NCBI RefSeq assembly: GCF_027116575.1
Contig: NZ_CP098252.1
Location: 1,054,001 to 1,118,000 of the forward strand
Length of the DNA: 64,000 bases
Source of the DNA: Oxalobacter aliiformigenes
GTDB lineage: Bacteria; Pseudomonadota; Gammaproteobacteria; Burkholderiales; Burkholderiaceae_D
Direction of reading: 5' to 3'
Part shown: in pieces, positions 8,866 to 17,891 of the stretch
Layout of the letters: each line of letters begins with the position of its first letter
How positions within the stretch are numbered: position 1 is the stretch's first letter
Position numbers and translations under genes: made by a program
Notes under the pieces: generated by a model
What the model was told of the DNA's origin: nothing
Database searches by the model: none
What the model saw: only the letters and a program-made list of their open reading frames with translations

Positions 8866-11631
8866 ATGAAGTCATTTCTTTTTTTCAGGCGAACGCCCCT
8901 TTTTCTGGCGCTGGCGTCCGCTTTTCTGTGTCATCCGGCATGGTCGCAAAGTTATAGTGGCGAAGTGTCCGGCCCGATCTGGGGGCATGATATCGGGATG
9001 GTGAACGCGGTGCTTGACGGTTATGTGTCCACCACAAAGGACCGGAACGAAAAAGGCGCTGTCGAAGTAACGGCCGGCGGGACGCTGGCAGTGTCCGGTT
9101 CGACGTTCAGCAATAACGAGAACGGAACGTCATCTGTCAATGGTGAGCTGGTCAAACCCGGTGCAGGGGTGTTTTATCTGAATACCGGAACGCAGGGCGA
9201 AATCAGCCAGTCGTCCTTTACCGGCAACAGGGATTACTACTTCAACAAGGAGGCGGGCGACAAATCTGCCGGTGCCGTTTTCAATGACGGCGTTCTGGCG
9301 ATAACGAATACGTCGTTTGCCGGCAATTCGGACAATTTCGCGGGGGGAGCCGTCAATAATTATGTGAACGGCACGCTTGCGATTGCCGGTTCGCGGTTTG
9401 AGGGGAACGGCAAGGTAGCCGGTCTGGATACGCGTTTCGGCGGGGCGATCACCAATTACGGCCAGTTGACGGATACCGGATCTGTCTATGTCGGCAATAC
9501 GGTGGTCACTCAGGGGGGAGCGCTTCAGCAGGCGGTCGGGGCGGTGGGCAGCGGTTTTGCTCCTTCCATGAGTCTGGCAAACGATGTTTTTCAGGAAAAC
9601 AGCTCGGGCGGGCATGGCGGTGCGATAGCTGTTCAACACGGCAGTTTCCATGATTTTGGTTCGCGTTATACCGGCAATCGGGCGGCTTATTCGGGCGGTG
9701 CTTTCCGGATTTATGCCGGGGCGACCGGTATGACGAATGGTGATGTGTTTGAGGGCAATACCGCCACGAATACAGGCGGCGGTGCCGTGTACAATGCCGG
9801 TACGCTGACGGATTCGGCATCTGTTTACAGCCGGAATACGGGCAGGCAGGGCGGCGCTGTCTATAATGCCGGAAAAATGTCCATATCCGGGGGAGAATTC
9901 CGTGGCAATGAGGCTTTTACGAATGGCGGCGCTATCCGCAATGCAAAGACGTTGCAGGTGACAGACGGCGTGTTTGCCGGCAATACGGCCGGCGATGCCG
10001 GCGGTGCGGTGTATAACGGCGATGCCGGTACCGTCCTGATGGGAGGGAAAAATCTTTTTGAGGGCAATGCGGCGAACGGAAAAGACAACGATATCCATAA
10101 TGACGGTGTTTTCAGTTTCGGTTCGGAAGATGTGGAACATGTCGCGACTGTCCTGAACGGCGGCGTGACCGGTACCGGGACGATGTCTCTCAATGAAGGA
10201 ACCCTGACGCTGGCCCAGGATCGCCAGATTCACCAGAATGCCTTCCGGGCGGCTGCCGGCACGACGACTTATGTGACGCTGGGTGCCAGTCATCTTGTCC
10301 AGGAAAATGGTGTCAAGTACTTCCATGAACTCGACGATGGTGTACGGGACGGCCATGACAAGGCGCTGGAGACGATTGGCAAAGAGGGCTTTTCCATTCA
10401 TACCCGTGGCGATATGCAGCTGGACAAGGATGCCGTTCTTCACATCACTCTCAACGACAACGAACCGGGCAAGACGTATCTGGTCGCTTATAACGAGCGA
10501 TCTGCCGAAAATGCCGGCGACACGGCAGCGTCACTGGTCACGCAGGGATTTTCCCATGAAGACACGGCCTGGAAGGGGGTGAACCTTCAGAGCGCCAATC
10601 CCATGCTTGAGTTTGACCGTGTCGGGGAAGACAACACGAATGGTTATGTGATGGTTTCCTCGAGGGAGTCCAATTCGGTCGGGATTATTGAAGATATGGG
10701 GGGCGTCAGTCATATCTATTACGGCTGGTTATCCGATCTTTCCGATCTCCGGCACCGTCTGGGAGAAGTCCGTTACGGCGCACAGGACGGGGTCTGGGGC
10801 AAGGTGATTTACTCACGTTATCATGCCAGGGGGCTGGGTGACGGCGAGGTCAAGGCCGAGGATTACAGTGTGCACATCGGGATTGACCGACTGATTGACA
10901 AGGGTGAGGATCATTCCTGGCTGGTGGGCATGTCGTTTAAGGGAGGACATGCGGATACGGAGTCCTATCGCTATGACGGAAGCGGGAACATGGATCATTA
11001 CATGTTGAAGGCTTACGGGACGTATATGGACAAGTCCGGCGGTTATGCGGATATCGTGGGCACCGTCGGGTATTTCGATACGGATTTCAGCGGTTTCCAC
11101 AACGAGCGTACCGGTTACATGCGCGGGGATTTTTCGAACTGGGGGTATGGTTTCTCGGTTGAGGCGGGCCATATGTTCAGCTGGGGCGAAGAGGTGGATG
11201 ATCGCCAGTGGCACAATCACTGGTTTTTCGAGCCGCAGATCCAGTTGTCCTGGTTCCATGTCGATGGCCAAAATTACGACACGAGTAACGCCATCCATGT
11301 CCGGCAGAACGATGTCGATTTCCTGACGGGAAGACTGGGCGGTGTGCTGGGCAAGAAATTCAGTTACGGCGGGGAAAATAGTCTGGACAAGCGGTATGTG
11401 CAGATTGCGGGGCGTGCCGGTCTGATTCATGAATTCGATGGCGATCAGTCGTTGTATATGAATGGCCGCCGCTTTACGGGACATGTTGCTGAAAACGTGT
11501 TCTATTACGGTCTGGATCTGGACTGGCAGTTCGGCATTGACCAGAAATTGTATTTGCAAGTCGATCGCGCACATGGGGATGGATATCACAAGGATATCCA
11601 GGTTCGTGCCGGTTACCGTTACCGGTTCTGA
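8866..11631 (+). CDS. Autotransporter with Pmp-type (GGA-I/V-x-N) repeat passenger
   Basis: 921 residues. Signal peptide residues 1-28 (MKSFLFFRRTPLFLALASAFLCHPAWS). The passenger (about 30-470) is a right-handed beta-helix made of repeats with GGAVNN, GGAITN, GGAVYN, GGAIRN and FxGN motifs, as in chlamydial Pmp proteins and other adhesins. A linker with TYLVAYNERS and a barrel domain of about 280 residues follow, ending in an aromatic residue (RAGYRYRF), the outer-membrane insertion signal. The start at 8866 is preceded by AGGAA. The vWA/OmpA gene follows after 14 bases. Likely a surface adhesin. It is paralogous to the gene at 50937-53720, which shares the upstream palindrome. Confidence 0.88.
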   Translation: MKSFLFFRRTPLFLALASAFLCHPAWSQSYSGEVSGPIWGHDIGMVNAVLDGYVSTTKDRNEKGAVEVTAGGTLAVSGSTFSNNENGTSSVNGELVKPGAGVFYLNTGTQGEISQSSFTGNRDYYFNKEAGDKSAGAVFNDGVLAITNTSFAGNSDNFAGGAVNNYVNGTLAIAGSRFEGNGKVAGLDTRFGGAITNYGQLTDTGSVYVGNTVVTQGGALQQAVGAVGSGFAPSMSLANDVFQENSSGGHGGAIAVQHGSFHDFGSRYTGNRAAYSGGAFRIYAGATGMTNGDVFEGNTATNTGGGAVYNAGTLTDSASVYSRNTGRQGGAVYNAGKMSISGGEFRGNEAFTNGGAIRNAKTLQVTDGVFAGNTAGDAGGAVYNGDAGTVLMGGKNLFEGNAANGKDNDIHNDGVFSFGSEDVEHVATVLNGGVTGTGTMSLNEGTLTLAQDRQIHQNAFRAAAGTTTYVTLGASHLVQENGVKYFHELDDGVRDGHDKALETIGKEGFSIHTRGDMQLDKDAVLHITLNDNEPGKTYLVAYNERSAENAGDTAASLVTQGFSHEDTAWKGVNLQSANPMLEFDRVGEDNTNGYVMVSSRESNSVGIIEDMGGVSHIYYGWLSDLSDLRHRLGEVRYGAQDGVWGKVIYSRYHARGLGDGEVKAEDYSVHIGIDRLIDKGEDHSWLVGMSFKGGHADTESYRYDGSGNMDHYMLKAYGTYMDKSGGYADIVGTVGYFDTDFSGFHNERTGYMRGDFSNWGYGFSVEAGHMFSWGEEVDDRQWHNHWFFEPQIQLSWFHVDGQNYDTSNAIHVRQNDVDFLTGRLGGVLGKKFSYGGENSLDKRYVQIAGRAGLIHEFDGDQSLYMNGRRFTGHVAENVFYYGLDLDWQFGIDQKLYLQVDRAHGDGYHKDIQVRAGYRYRF

Positions 11632-11645
11632 TGGAGGATGTTTGA

Positions 11646-12656
11646 ATGTTTAAGAGAACGGTTTTTGCTCTGGCGATATCAGCTGTATTGGGAACCGCGC
11701 AGGCCGCGCCTGTTTGCCAGCCGTCGGCATATAATGTCTGGCTGGATGTGTCCGGTTCGATGATGTTGCCGCAGGAGAATGGGTCAGCAGAATCGGATGA
11801 CGGGAAGGATGTGCCGAAAATCGCCCATGCCAAGGTTTTTCTGAAGAAATTGGCTCAGGCCAATCAGGGGGAATCGGAGACCGGTATTTTCACGGTGGCT
11901 CCTTTCACGATTCAGCAGGAACCGGCAAAACTTTCGGCAGAGGAATATGCACGACTGCTTGATGAGAAAATTCCGGAAAATCTGGAGTCGGTCGGACGCA
12001 TGACCTGGCTGGGGGAACGTGCAAAGGCACAATTGTCCCGGGAAAAGCATCTTGTACTGGTGACCGATGGCGATTTTTCCAAATGGAAGCAGGACAGCAA
12101 GGTTCCGGCCAAAAAGGCGTTTGACGCTTTCCGTGCCGGTGGCGGGAAGCTGACGGTGTTGTCGCTGGCAGGCAATGATGAGGAAGTCGCTCGTCTGCAT
12201 GAAGTATTTGGCGAAAGCGATATTGTCGATCTTGTTTCTGTACTACGCGATGTCCGGCAGACGGATCAGGTGGTGGAAAGGATTCTGGATCGCCGGTGCA
12301 CTCCTGCTGAAGCGCCGGTTCTGGAACTTCAGGGCATTAACTTCGATTTCGACAAGGCGACGCTGACATCCGGTTCCAGCCGGATTCTGGATGAGGCGCT
12401 GAATGTTATCCGGTTGCAGTATGCCGGACGGAAGATGGAGATTGTCGGATGGACGGATTCCGCGGGGAGCGATGCCTATAACGGGAAATTGTCTCTCGCA
12501 CGTGCGGAAACGGTGAAACGTTATTTTGCCGGGCATGGTGTGGATCCGGAACGGATGACGGTTCGTGGTGCCGGCAAATCGTTCGCCTATGACAACAGGA
12601 CAGCGCACGGGCGCTGGATGAATCGCCGCGTCGATATCCGTTTTCCGGGAAAATGA
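11646..12656 (+). CDS. Exported von Willebrand A-like / OmpA C-terminal domain protein
   Basis: 336 residues. Signal peptide 1-20 (MFKRTVFALAISAVLGTAQA). Residues about 30-210 resemble a von Willebrand A domain, with the metal-site motif DVSGSM and LVLVTDGDFSKW. Residues about 225-336 are an OmpA-type peptidoglycan-binding domain (INFDFDKATLTSGSSRIL, IVGWTDSAGSDAYNGKLSLARA, GAGKSFAYDN, NRRVDIRF). It should sit in the periplasm bound to peptidoglycan and present a metal-dependent binding domain. GGAGG lies just upstream and the gene follows the autotransporter by 14 bases, so one operon is likely. A role in holding or assembling the autotransporter is inference. Confidence 0.85.
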   Translation: MFKRTVFALAISAVLGTAQAAPVCQPSAYNVWLDVSGSMMLPQENGSAESDDGKDVPKIAHAKVFLKKLAQANQGESETGIFTVAPFTIQQEPAKLSAEEYARLLDEKIPENLESVGRMTWLGERAKAQLSREKHLVLVTDGDFSKWKQDSKVPAKKAFDAFRAGGGKLTVLSLAGNDEEVARLHEVFGESDIVDLVSVLRDVRQTDQVVERILDRRCTPAEAPVLELQGINFDFDKATLTSGSSRILDEALNVIRLQYAGRKMEIVGWTDSAGSDAYNGKLSLARAETVKRYFAGHGVDPERMTVRGAGKSFAYDNRTAHGRWMNRRVDIRFPGK

Positions 12657-12984
12657 GGGATTGTGCGGCAGATGCCGTTTTTCGCGTCCGTTTCCGGAAA
12701 AGTGGTTTTTTCCCGAAAATCGGGCCGGGCGATATGCGACGTAAGGAGACTGCTGTCTGTTGCAGCGAACATTGCCAGCGATGCGTGGCGGAGTGTTTCC
12801 GGCCGGTGCAGGAAAAAAATCATGTTTCAATGGCGGGGAGATATCTGTTGCGGTTTCCGGTTGCGGGGTGAAGGCGGGGAATCTGTCTTGCCGGAGGGGG
12901 CTGGCGATCGCGGAATTTTTCCGTCGTGCGATACGGGCTTGTTGATACAATAACGCCTTCGGTTTTTCCCGTCGGTATCGCATT
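12657..12984. other. Intergenic, no feature recognised
   Basis: 328 bases between the OmpA-like gene and the glycosyltransferase. No convincing hairpin terminator or coding frame was found. Confidence 0.5.
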
Positions 12985-14004
12985 ATGGAGAATGATTTGT
13001 CGCGTCCTCTTTTGTCTGTCATCGTCCCGGTGTACCGGGTGGAAACGTATTTGCCCAAATGTCTGGATTCCCTTGTCGGCCAGACGTATGCCGATCTGGA
13101 AATCATTCTGGTCGATGACGGTTCACCGGACCGCTCGGGAGCGATTTGCGACGAATATGCCGCCAGGGATTCCCGGATCGTGGTGATCCATCAGGAAAAC
13201 AGGGGGGCGAGCCAAGCCCGTAATGCGGGGCTGGACAGGGCGACGGGGGAATTCGTGGCGTTTGTCGATTCGGACGATTATCTTGATTTTTCCATGTATG
13301 AAAACTTGATGAAAGCGGTCGTTGAATATGACGCCGATATCGTTATCAGTGATTTTTTTGTGATTCTGGAAAGTGGTGTTTTACGTCATTCGAGCGGTTT
13401 GCAGGGCGATATACCGCTTTTACAGGCACAGGAACAGGTTCTGGCGGACCGTTTGCCGAGTTATCTGTGGAACAAGATTTACCGGAGAACGCTTTTCGAC
13501 GGCATCCGGTATGAACGCATACGTGGATTCGAGGATTTGCAGATCATGCCCCATCTTTTCAGGCGGGCACGGAAGGTGGCGTTTGTGCCGGAGGCGGGTT
13601 ATTACTACAATTGCCTGAATCTGAATGCACTGACGGCTACTTTCAATCATGTACCGGAGCTGAATGTCGAGATGAAATACGGTATGTTCGTCGCATGGAA
13701 GGAACATGAAACGGTCGCACGCGAGTTGGGGTCGGACGTGGTCGGCTATGCAGAAAACCGGGCGGTCAAGTGTGCGATCGGTGCCCTGGTGGCCGACAGG
13801 GCGCATTCCGTTCTCGCTCCGGCCGAGAGAGAAGAGCTCACCGGTTATCTGGAAAGCAAAAAAACGGTCATTGTCAGTGGAAAGCATCGTATGCTGAAGT
13901 GGTTCGCACGGCACAGTACAGTGCTATGCAGGCTGTACGACTATGGCAGTTTTGTCTGGCGACGGTACCGGGCGAAAAGAAACAAGATGACGAGCAGGAC
14001 GTAA
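12985..14004 (+). CDS. Family 2 glycosyltransferase
   Basis: 339 residues, cytosolic or peripheral at the inner membrane. A GT-A fold at about 9-210: LLSVIVPVYRVETYLPKCLDSL, the nucleotide-binding EIILVDDGSPDRSGAIC, ENRGASQARNAGLDRATGEF and the metal-binding VDSDDYLD (DxD-like). The family moves a sugar from a nucleotide-sugar to a polysaccharide or lipid acceptor; donor and acceptor cannot be told. It stands alone rather than in a polysaccharide cluster, so it may modify the surface or a glycoprotein. The very basic C-terminal tail (VWRRYRAKRNK) may bind membrane. Confidence 0.88.
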   Translation: MENDLSRPLLSVIVPVYRVETYLPKCLDSLVGQTYADLEIILVDDGSPDRSGAICDEYAARDSRIVVIHQENRGASQARNAGLDRATGEFVAFVDSDDYLDFSMYENLMKAVVEYDADIVISDFFVILESGVLRHSSGLQGDIPLLQAQEQVLADRLPSYLWNKIYRRTLFDGIRYERIRGFEDLQIMPHLFRRARKVAFVPEAGYYYNCLNLNALTATFNHVPELNVEMKYGMFVAWKEHETVARELGSDVVGYAENRAVKCAIGALVADRAHSVLAPAEREELTGYLESKKTVIVSGKHRMLKWFARHSTVLCRLYDYGSFVWRRYRAKRNKMTSRT

Positions 14005-14318
14005 CGGGAAGAACCGTTTTCAGGAGCCCGGTATTGCCGACACGGTGGCGGGATATATAGGGTAACGGTGCGAAAAATCGCGGCAGCGGTGGCTGGAGCA
14101 GGCGAAAAGCGCATGAGGTCCGGCTTTTCGCCGGATCGTGTCCTGTTCGGGGCAAACGGATCCTGTCCCGACGTCCGGATATTTTCGCTTCCGGTTCCCT
14201 GACGCTGCCAGGTGGAGCGTTTGAGGGAATGCCGGTGTTGCTGTGCCGGCCTGTTGTGGCAAGGGGAGATGCCGGTTTCCGCCGGGAAAAGCATGCCGCC
14301 TTGCCTTGCCGGAGGGGA
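14005..14318. other. Intergenic between convergent genes, nothing recognised
   Basis: 314 bases between the glycosyltransferase and the aldehyde dehydrogenase, which converge. No clear terminator hairpin with a T-run was found. Confidence 0.5.
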
Positions 14319-15782
14319 CTATTCAAGACCACCCAGATGCAGGGTTTTGACTTCCAGATATTCTTCCAGTCCCAGAACCGATCCCTCGCGGCCCAGTCCC
14401 GATTCCTTGATGCCGCCGAACGGGGCGACGGCTGAGGAAACGCCGGTGTCGTTGATGCCGATCATGCCGGCTTCAAGGGCTTGCGAGACGCGGAAGACGC
14501 GGGAGAGGTCTTTCGTGTAGAAGTAGGCGGCCAGCCCGAACGGGGTGTTGTTGGCCCGGTAGAGGACTTCCTTTTCCGATTCGAACCGGAAGCAGGCGGC
14601 CACCGGCCCGAATGTTTCCTCGTGCGCGATGATCATGTCGTCCGAACAGTGCGAAAGCAGGGTCGGTTCGTAGAAAGTGCCTCCCAGCGGGCTGCGTTTG
14701 CCGCCGGTGACGAGTTCGGCTTCCTTGCCGAGTGCGTCGGAAACATGCCGTTCGACTTTTTCCAGCGCTTTTTCATCGATCAGCGGGCCGACAGCCACGC
14801 CCGGTGTCATGCCGTCGCCGACGGTCAGTCCGGCGATGGCCTCGCCCAGTTTCGCCACGTATTCGTCATAGATGGTATCGTGCACGTAAATGCGGTTGAT
14901 GGCGACGCAGACCTGCCCGGCGTTACGGAACTTGTTGGCGATCGTGCCGGCGACGGCGGCCGTGATGTCGGCATCGTCGAAGACGATCAGGGGAGCGTTG
15001 CCACCCAGTTCCATCGAGACGTGTTTCATGGTGGCGGCCGCATGGGCGACCAGTGTCTTGCCGACGGCGGTCGAACCGGTGAACGTGATTTTGCGGACGT
15101 CGGAAGAAGCCATGATCGCGTCGGAAATGGCATGTGTGTCTCCGCAGACGCCGTTCAGTACCCCGGGCGGTACGCCGGCCGCATCGGCCAAAGCCAGCAG
15201 GGCGTTGGCGCACAATGGCGTTTGGTTCGCCGGCTTGATGATGGCCGTACAGCCGGCGGCCAGTGCCGGGCCGAGTTTGCGGGTCAGCATCGCCATCGGG
15301 AAGTTCCAGGGGGTGATGGCGGCGACGACGCCGACCGGCTCGCGGGTGGCGAAAATGCGGGAGCCGGGTTTGAACGGGGGGATGATTTCGCCGTTGGCAC
15401 GTCGGGCTTCTTCGGCGAACCACTGGATGAAGCTGGCGGCATAATCGACTTCGCCCAGTGCTTCGGACAGGGGTTTTCCCTGCTCGGCGGTCATCAGTTC
15501 GCCCAGAAAGGGGCGGTTTTCCATGATCAGGGCATACCAGCGGTTCAGGATGGCGGCCCGTTCGGTCGCAGTGGTTTTCCGCCAGTCGGCGAAGGCCGTT
15601 TTCGCGGAGATGATGGCCGCTTCCGTTTCCTCGCGGCCGCTGTAGGCGACATCGGCCAGTTTTTCGCCGGTCGCCGGGTTGGTGTCGGGAAAGGTTTTGC
15701 CGGTCGTGATCCACTTGCCGTGAATGAAGGCGCCGGTTCGGAAAAATTCGTTGTTTCTGAGTCTGTCGTGCGATACGCTCAT
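14319..15782 (-). CDS. gabD: NAD(P)-dependent succinate-semialdehyde dehydrogenase family
   Basis: 487 residues, the usual length. It oxidises succinate semialdehyde to succinate in the cytosol, linking 4-aminobutyrate or related catabolism to the TCA cycle. Visible blocks: ITPWNFPMAMLTRKLGPALAAG, the cofactor loop FTGSTAVGKTL, the catalytic Glu in MELGGNAPL, the catalytic Cys in NAGQVCVAINR and EETFGPVAACF. The catalytic block has QVCVAIN where most GabD proteins have QTCVCAN, so the substrate may differ. The ATG at 15782 gives the standard N-terminus with FIHGKWI. No gabT neighbour is present. Confidence 0.88.
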   Translation of the reverse strand: MSVSHDRLRNNEFFRTGAFIHGKWITTGKTFPDTNPATGEKLADVAYSGREETEAAIISAKTAFADWRKTTATERAAILNRWYALIMENRPFLGELMTAEQGKPLSEALGEVDYAASFIQWFAEEARRANGEIIPPFKPGSRIFATREPVGVVAAITPWNFPMAMLTRKLGPALAAGCTAIIKPANQTPLCANALLALADAAGVPPGVLNGVCGDTHAISDAIMASSDVRKITFTGSTAVGKTLVAHAAATMKHVSMELGGNAPLIVFDDADITAAVAGTIANKFRNAGQVCVAINRIYVHDTIYDEYVAKLGEAIAGLTVGDGMTPGVAVGPLIDEKALEKVERHVSDALGKEAELVTGGKRSPLGGTFYEPTLLSHCSDDMIIAHEETFGPVAACFRFESEKEVLYRANNTPFGLAAYFYTKDLSRVFRVSQALEAGMIGINDTGVSSAVAPFGGIKESGLGREGSVLGLEEYLEVKTLHLGGLE

Positions 15783-15921
15783 CTCGTCTCCTCATTGTCC
15801 GGAACATGTCGATATGGAGAAGAATACCCCAGACATCGGGCTTTGACCATGACCGATATGCGATGACGGTCAGGTTCCGGAACATACGGGAAGGTCGTTT
15901 GATCCGGGTAAAGGAAAAAGA

Positions 15922-15942
15922 AAGCCGGTACCGGCTTTTTTT
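15922..15942. terminator. Intrinsic terminator hairpin
   Basis: AAGCCGG and CCGGCTT form a seven-pair stem around TA, followed by a T-run on the + strand and preceded by A-rich sequence, so it could work both ways. It lies between gabD and the first tail-fibre gene, in a spacer of 363 bases otherwise without features. Confidence 0.55.
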
Positions 15943-16145
15943 GACAGGGTGAACGCGTTTTCCGGCAGGGCGGTGTTTGCCGGATGGCCAGGTGCGTTTT
16001 CATGGCTGGCGTACCGGAAAAACCGTTTCGGTGACCGCCTTTTTTCATGGCGCAAACAGGGGGGGCGGGACGTTCGTTTTGTACGGGAATGGTCTGGCCG
16101 TGGCGGTCGCGTTCGCAAACGGTGGCGGATGGGGTCATGTACTTT

Positions 16146-17135
16146 TCAGTATTTGATGCAGTAACGGACGGTGACGGAAGGGGGGCAGACGGTATCGGAT
16201 GCCCCGTAGATCGGATTGGAACGGGAGGCGCTGAAACCTACATGGGGGCTATTCCAGTTGCCACTATCTCCAAAAGAATTGTTATATACGGAAATTTGAT
16301 AAAAAGCTCCATTAAAACTTCCACCATTAAAGCCGTTTCTGAATTGGGGATTGGCAAGTTCACCGGTAATATTTGGTAATCCCGCTGCCAGTACCTGGCC
16401 AGCCCTGTCGTTGCCCTGCATCCATCGTCCCCGCAGATCCGGCAGGTTGAATGTCGTCAGTCCGTCGCCACCATAGGTGCCGCCGATCACGGCACAGAGT
16501 TCGGGGTAGGCCGATGCGCTGAGACTTGCGCCGTTGCAGTACAGGTAACCTTCCGGAGTGAAGTTTCCGCCGACGGCGATGAGGGTGCCGACGGGCAGTT
16601 TTTCGGATTTGTCCAGTTTCCGGGCGAGTTGTGCCGCGATCTCCCATTTGTCGGCTTTTTCGTTGATGACAGGCATGACGGCAATGCCGAAGGCGGGGTT
16701 TTCCAGCACCCATTTTTCCAGTTTGGCATCGTATTTGAGTTCGAGCCAGTGACCGTTGCCGGCGATGTCGCCGGGAAGAAGGGGAAGGCCGTTACCCTTG
16801 ACGATGGGAATGGCGCCGGTTTCGTCCGCGCGGAAGGTCGGGGCGGTGGAGGTATTGGGGGCGCTGGCGCGGAGCTGGATGTGCAGGCCGTTCGCGGGAG
16901 CCGGTAACGGGGGATCGAATGTGGCGGCCAGTTCGTCGGGAGTGCCGCTCGCTTCGGCGCGGTATTTTTCCTGAACGCCGAATACATTGCGGGCATCCTG
17001 TTTGTCGGCACTGTCGGTGCCGAGCAGGTCGGCGATGAATTGCCGGAGATTGCCCATCGCGAGGCGGAACTCACCGGTAGTGGTTTCAGGTTGTTTGGTG
17101 CCTTCCAGCAGGTTTCTGTCGGGAAGTCGGGTCAT
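16146..17135 (-). CDS. Phage-type tail fibre with collar domain (fibre copy A)
   Basis: 329 residues. Residues 1-45 are an adaptor segment (MTRLPDRNLLEGTK, TTTGEFRLAMGNLRQFIADL) shared with the fibres at 17892 and 49135. Residues about 60-160 are a middle domain nearly identical to copy B. Residues 181-240 are a phage tail-collar domain (VGTLIAVGG, GYLYCNGASL, YGGDG, FNLPDLRGRW). The variable tip ends in PPSVTVRYCIKY. The family recognises host surface receptors. The start at 17135 follows GGAGG. No capsid, sheath or baseplate genes are near. It may serve a prophage elsewhere or be a stored receptor cassette. Confidence 0.85.
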   Translation of the reverse strand: MTRLPDRNLLEGTKQPETTTGEFRLAMGNLRQFIADLLGTDSADKQDARNVFGVQEKYRAEASGTPDELAATFDPPLPAPANGLHIQLRASAPNTSTAPTFRADETGAIPIVKGNGLPLLPGDIAGNGHWLELKYDAKLEKWVLENPAFGIAVMPVINEKADKWEIAAQLARKLDKSEKLPVGTLIAVGGNFTPEGYLYCNGASLSASAYPELCAVIGGTYGGDGLTTFNLPDLRGRWMQGNDRAGQVLAAGLPNITGELANPQFRNGFNGGSFNGAFYQISVYNNSFGDSGNWNSPHVGFSASRSNPIYGASDTVCPPSVTVRYCIKY

Positions 17136-17147
17136 GTTTTCCTCCAT

Positions 17148-17172
17148 AAAAAAGCCTTCCGGCGAGGAAGGC
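17148..17172 (-). terminator. Hairpin plus T-run directly before the fibre A ribosome binding site
   Basis: On the minus strand GCCTTCC pairs with GGAAGGC around a five-base loop and is followed by six T, then ATGGAGGAAAACATG, where GGAGG is the ribosome binding site. Transcripts coming from the DUF4376 gene would end before the fibre unless anti-terminated. The same layout precedes the other two fibre genes. Confidence 0.65.
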
Positions 17173-17230
17173 CGGTTGAAACGGACGGGAAGCCGTTGCG
17201 GGCGTCCCGTGAATGCCGGTTTTCGCCGGT

Positions 17231-17881
17231 TTATGCCATGCGGATGTCTATGGCGTCGAGGGCATGATGCGACGGTGCGTCGAGAATGGCTTTTTCCAGG
17301 GCCCATTTCCGTTCATACAGGGCTTGTATATGGGTGAAAACGTCCGTCTGTATGGATTTGAGCTGGTCGAGGGTGATCGTGTGGAAAGCATTGTCGTAAG
17401 TGCGGAACGATACGGTCTCGCGTCCGGCGGTTTCCATCGAGACGATCAGGCCGGCGATGTTGATGGCCGCTCTTTCGTCGGCGTTGATTTCGAAGCCGGC
17501 CGATGAAGTGCAGTGCGCTGTTTTGAGGGCGGTTCCGAATGCGGCATCCAGTTCGGCCAGCCGTTTTTTCCTGACGGATTCCAGTGAGGGGGATGGCGGT
17601 TCCGTCAACGCGTTTTCAGGGACGATCATGCCGGTTTCCGTGATCGTGTGTTCCGAGCCGTCAGGCAGCCAGTATGTCGTGCCGCGGAAATCGTAGCGGA
17701 CGCTCCAGCGGCCGTTGCGGAAAACGGCGCATTCATGTTCACCGGTGACGGGAGGCTCGAGGGGGGTGGCATTGGCGGGAATGAGCCAGACGCCTTCTTC
17801 GCGGGGGGAAGGTTCGGCGGTGGTTTCACCGGTGTAAAGACCGGTCTTGTCGTATTCGTAAACGGTGATGGATGGGTTCAT
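17231..17881 (-). CDS. DUF4376 protein, tail-fibre assembly-like
   Basis: 216 residues, cytosolic. The start at 17881 follows GAGGAG and lies ten bases after the stop of fibre B, so the two are co-transcribed. Residues about 1-110 resemble the N-terminal part of phage tail-fibre assembly proteins (ITVYEYDKTGLYTGE). Residues about 115-205 match the DUF4376 pattern: a Lys-rich helix (SVRKKRLAELDAAF), FEINADERAAINIAGLIVSM, FRTYDNAFHTITLDQLKSI and a closing helix. Such proteins sit beside fibre genes and are thought to help fibre folding or attachment. The family assignment is from memory of the pattern. Confidence 0.7.
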   Translation of the reverse strand: MNPSITVYEYDKTGLYTGETTAEPSPREEGVWLIPANATPLEPPVTGEHECAVFRNGRWSVRYDFRGTTYWLPDGSEHTITETGMIVPENALTEPPSPSLESVRKKRLAELDAAFGTALKTAHCTSSAGFEINADERAAINIAGLIVSMETAGRETVSFRTYDNAFHTITLDQLKSIQTDVFTHIQALYERKWALEKAILDAPSHHALDAIDIRMA

Positions 17882-17891
17882 GTCGGACTCC

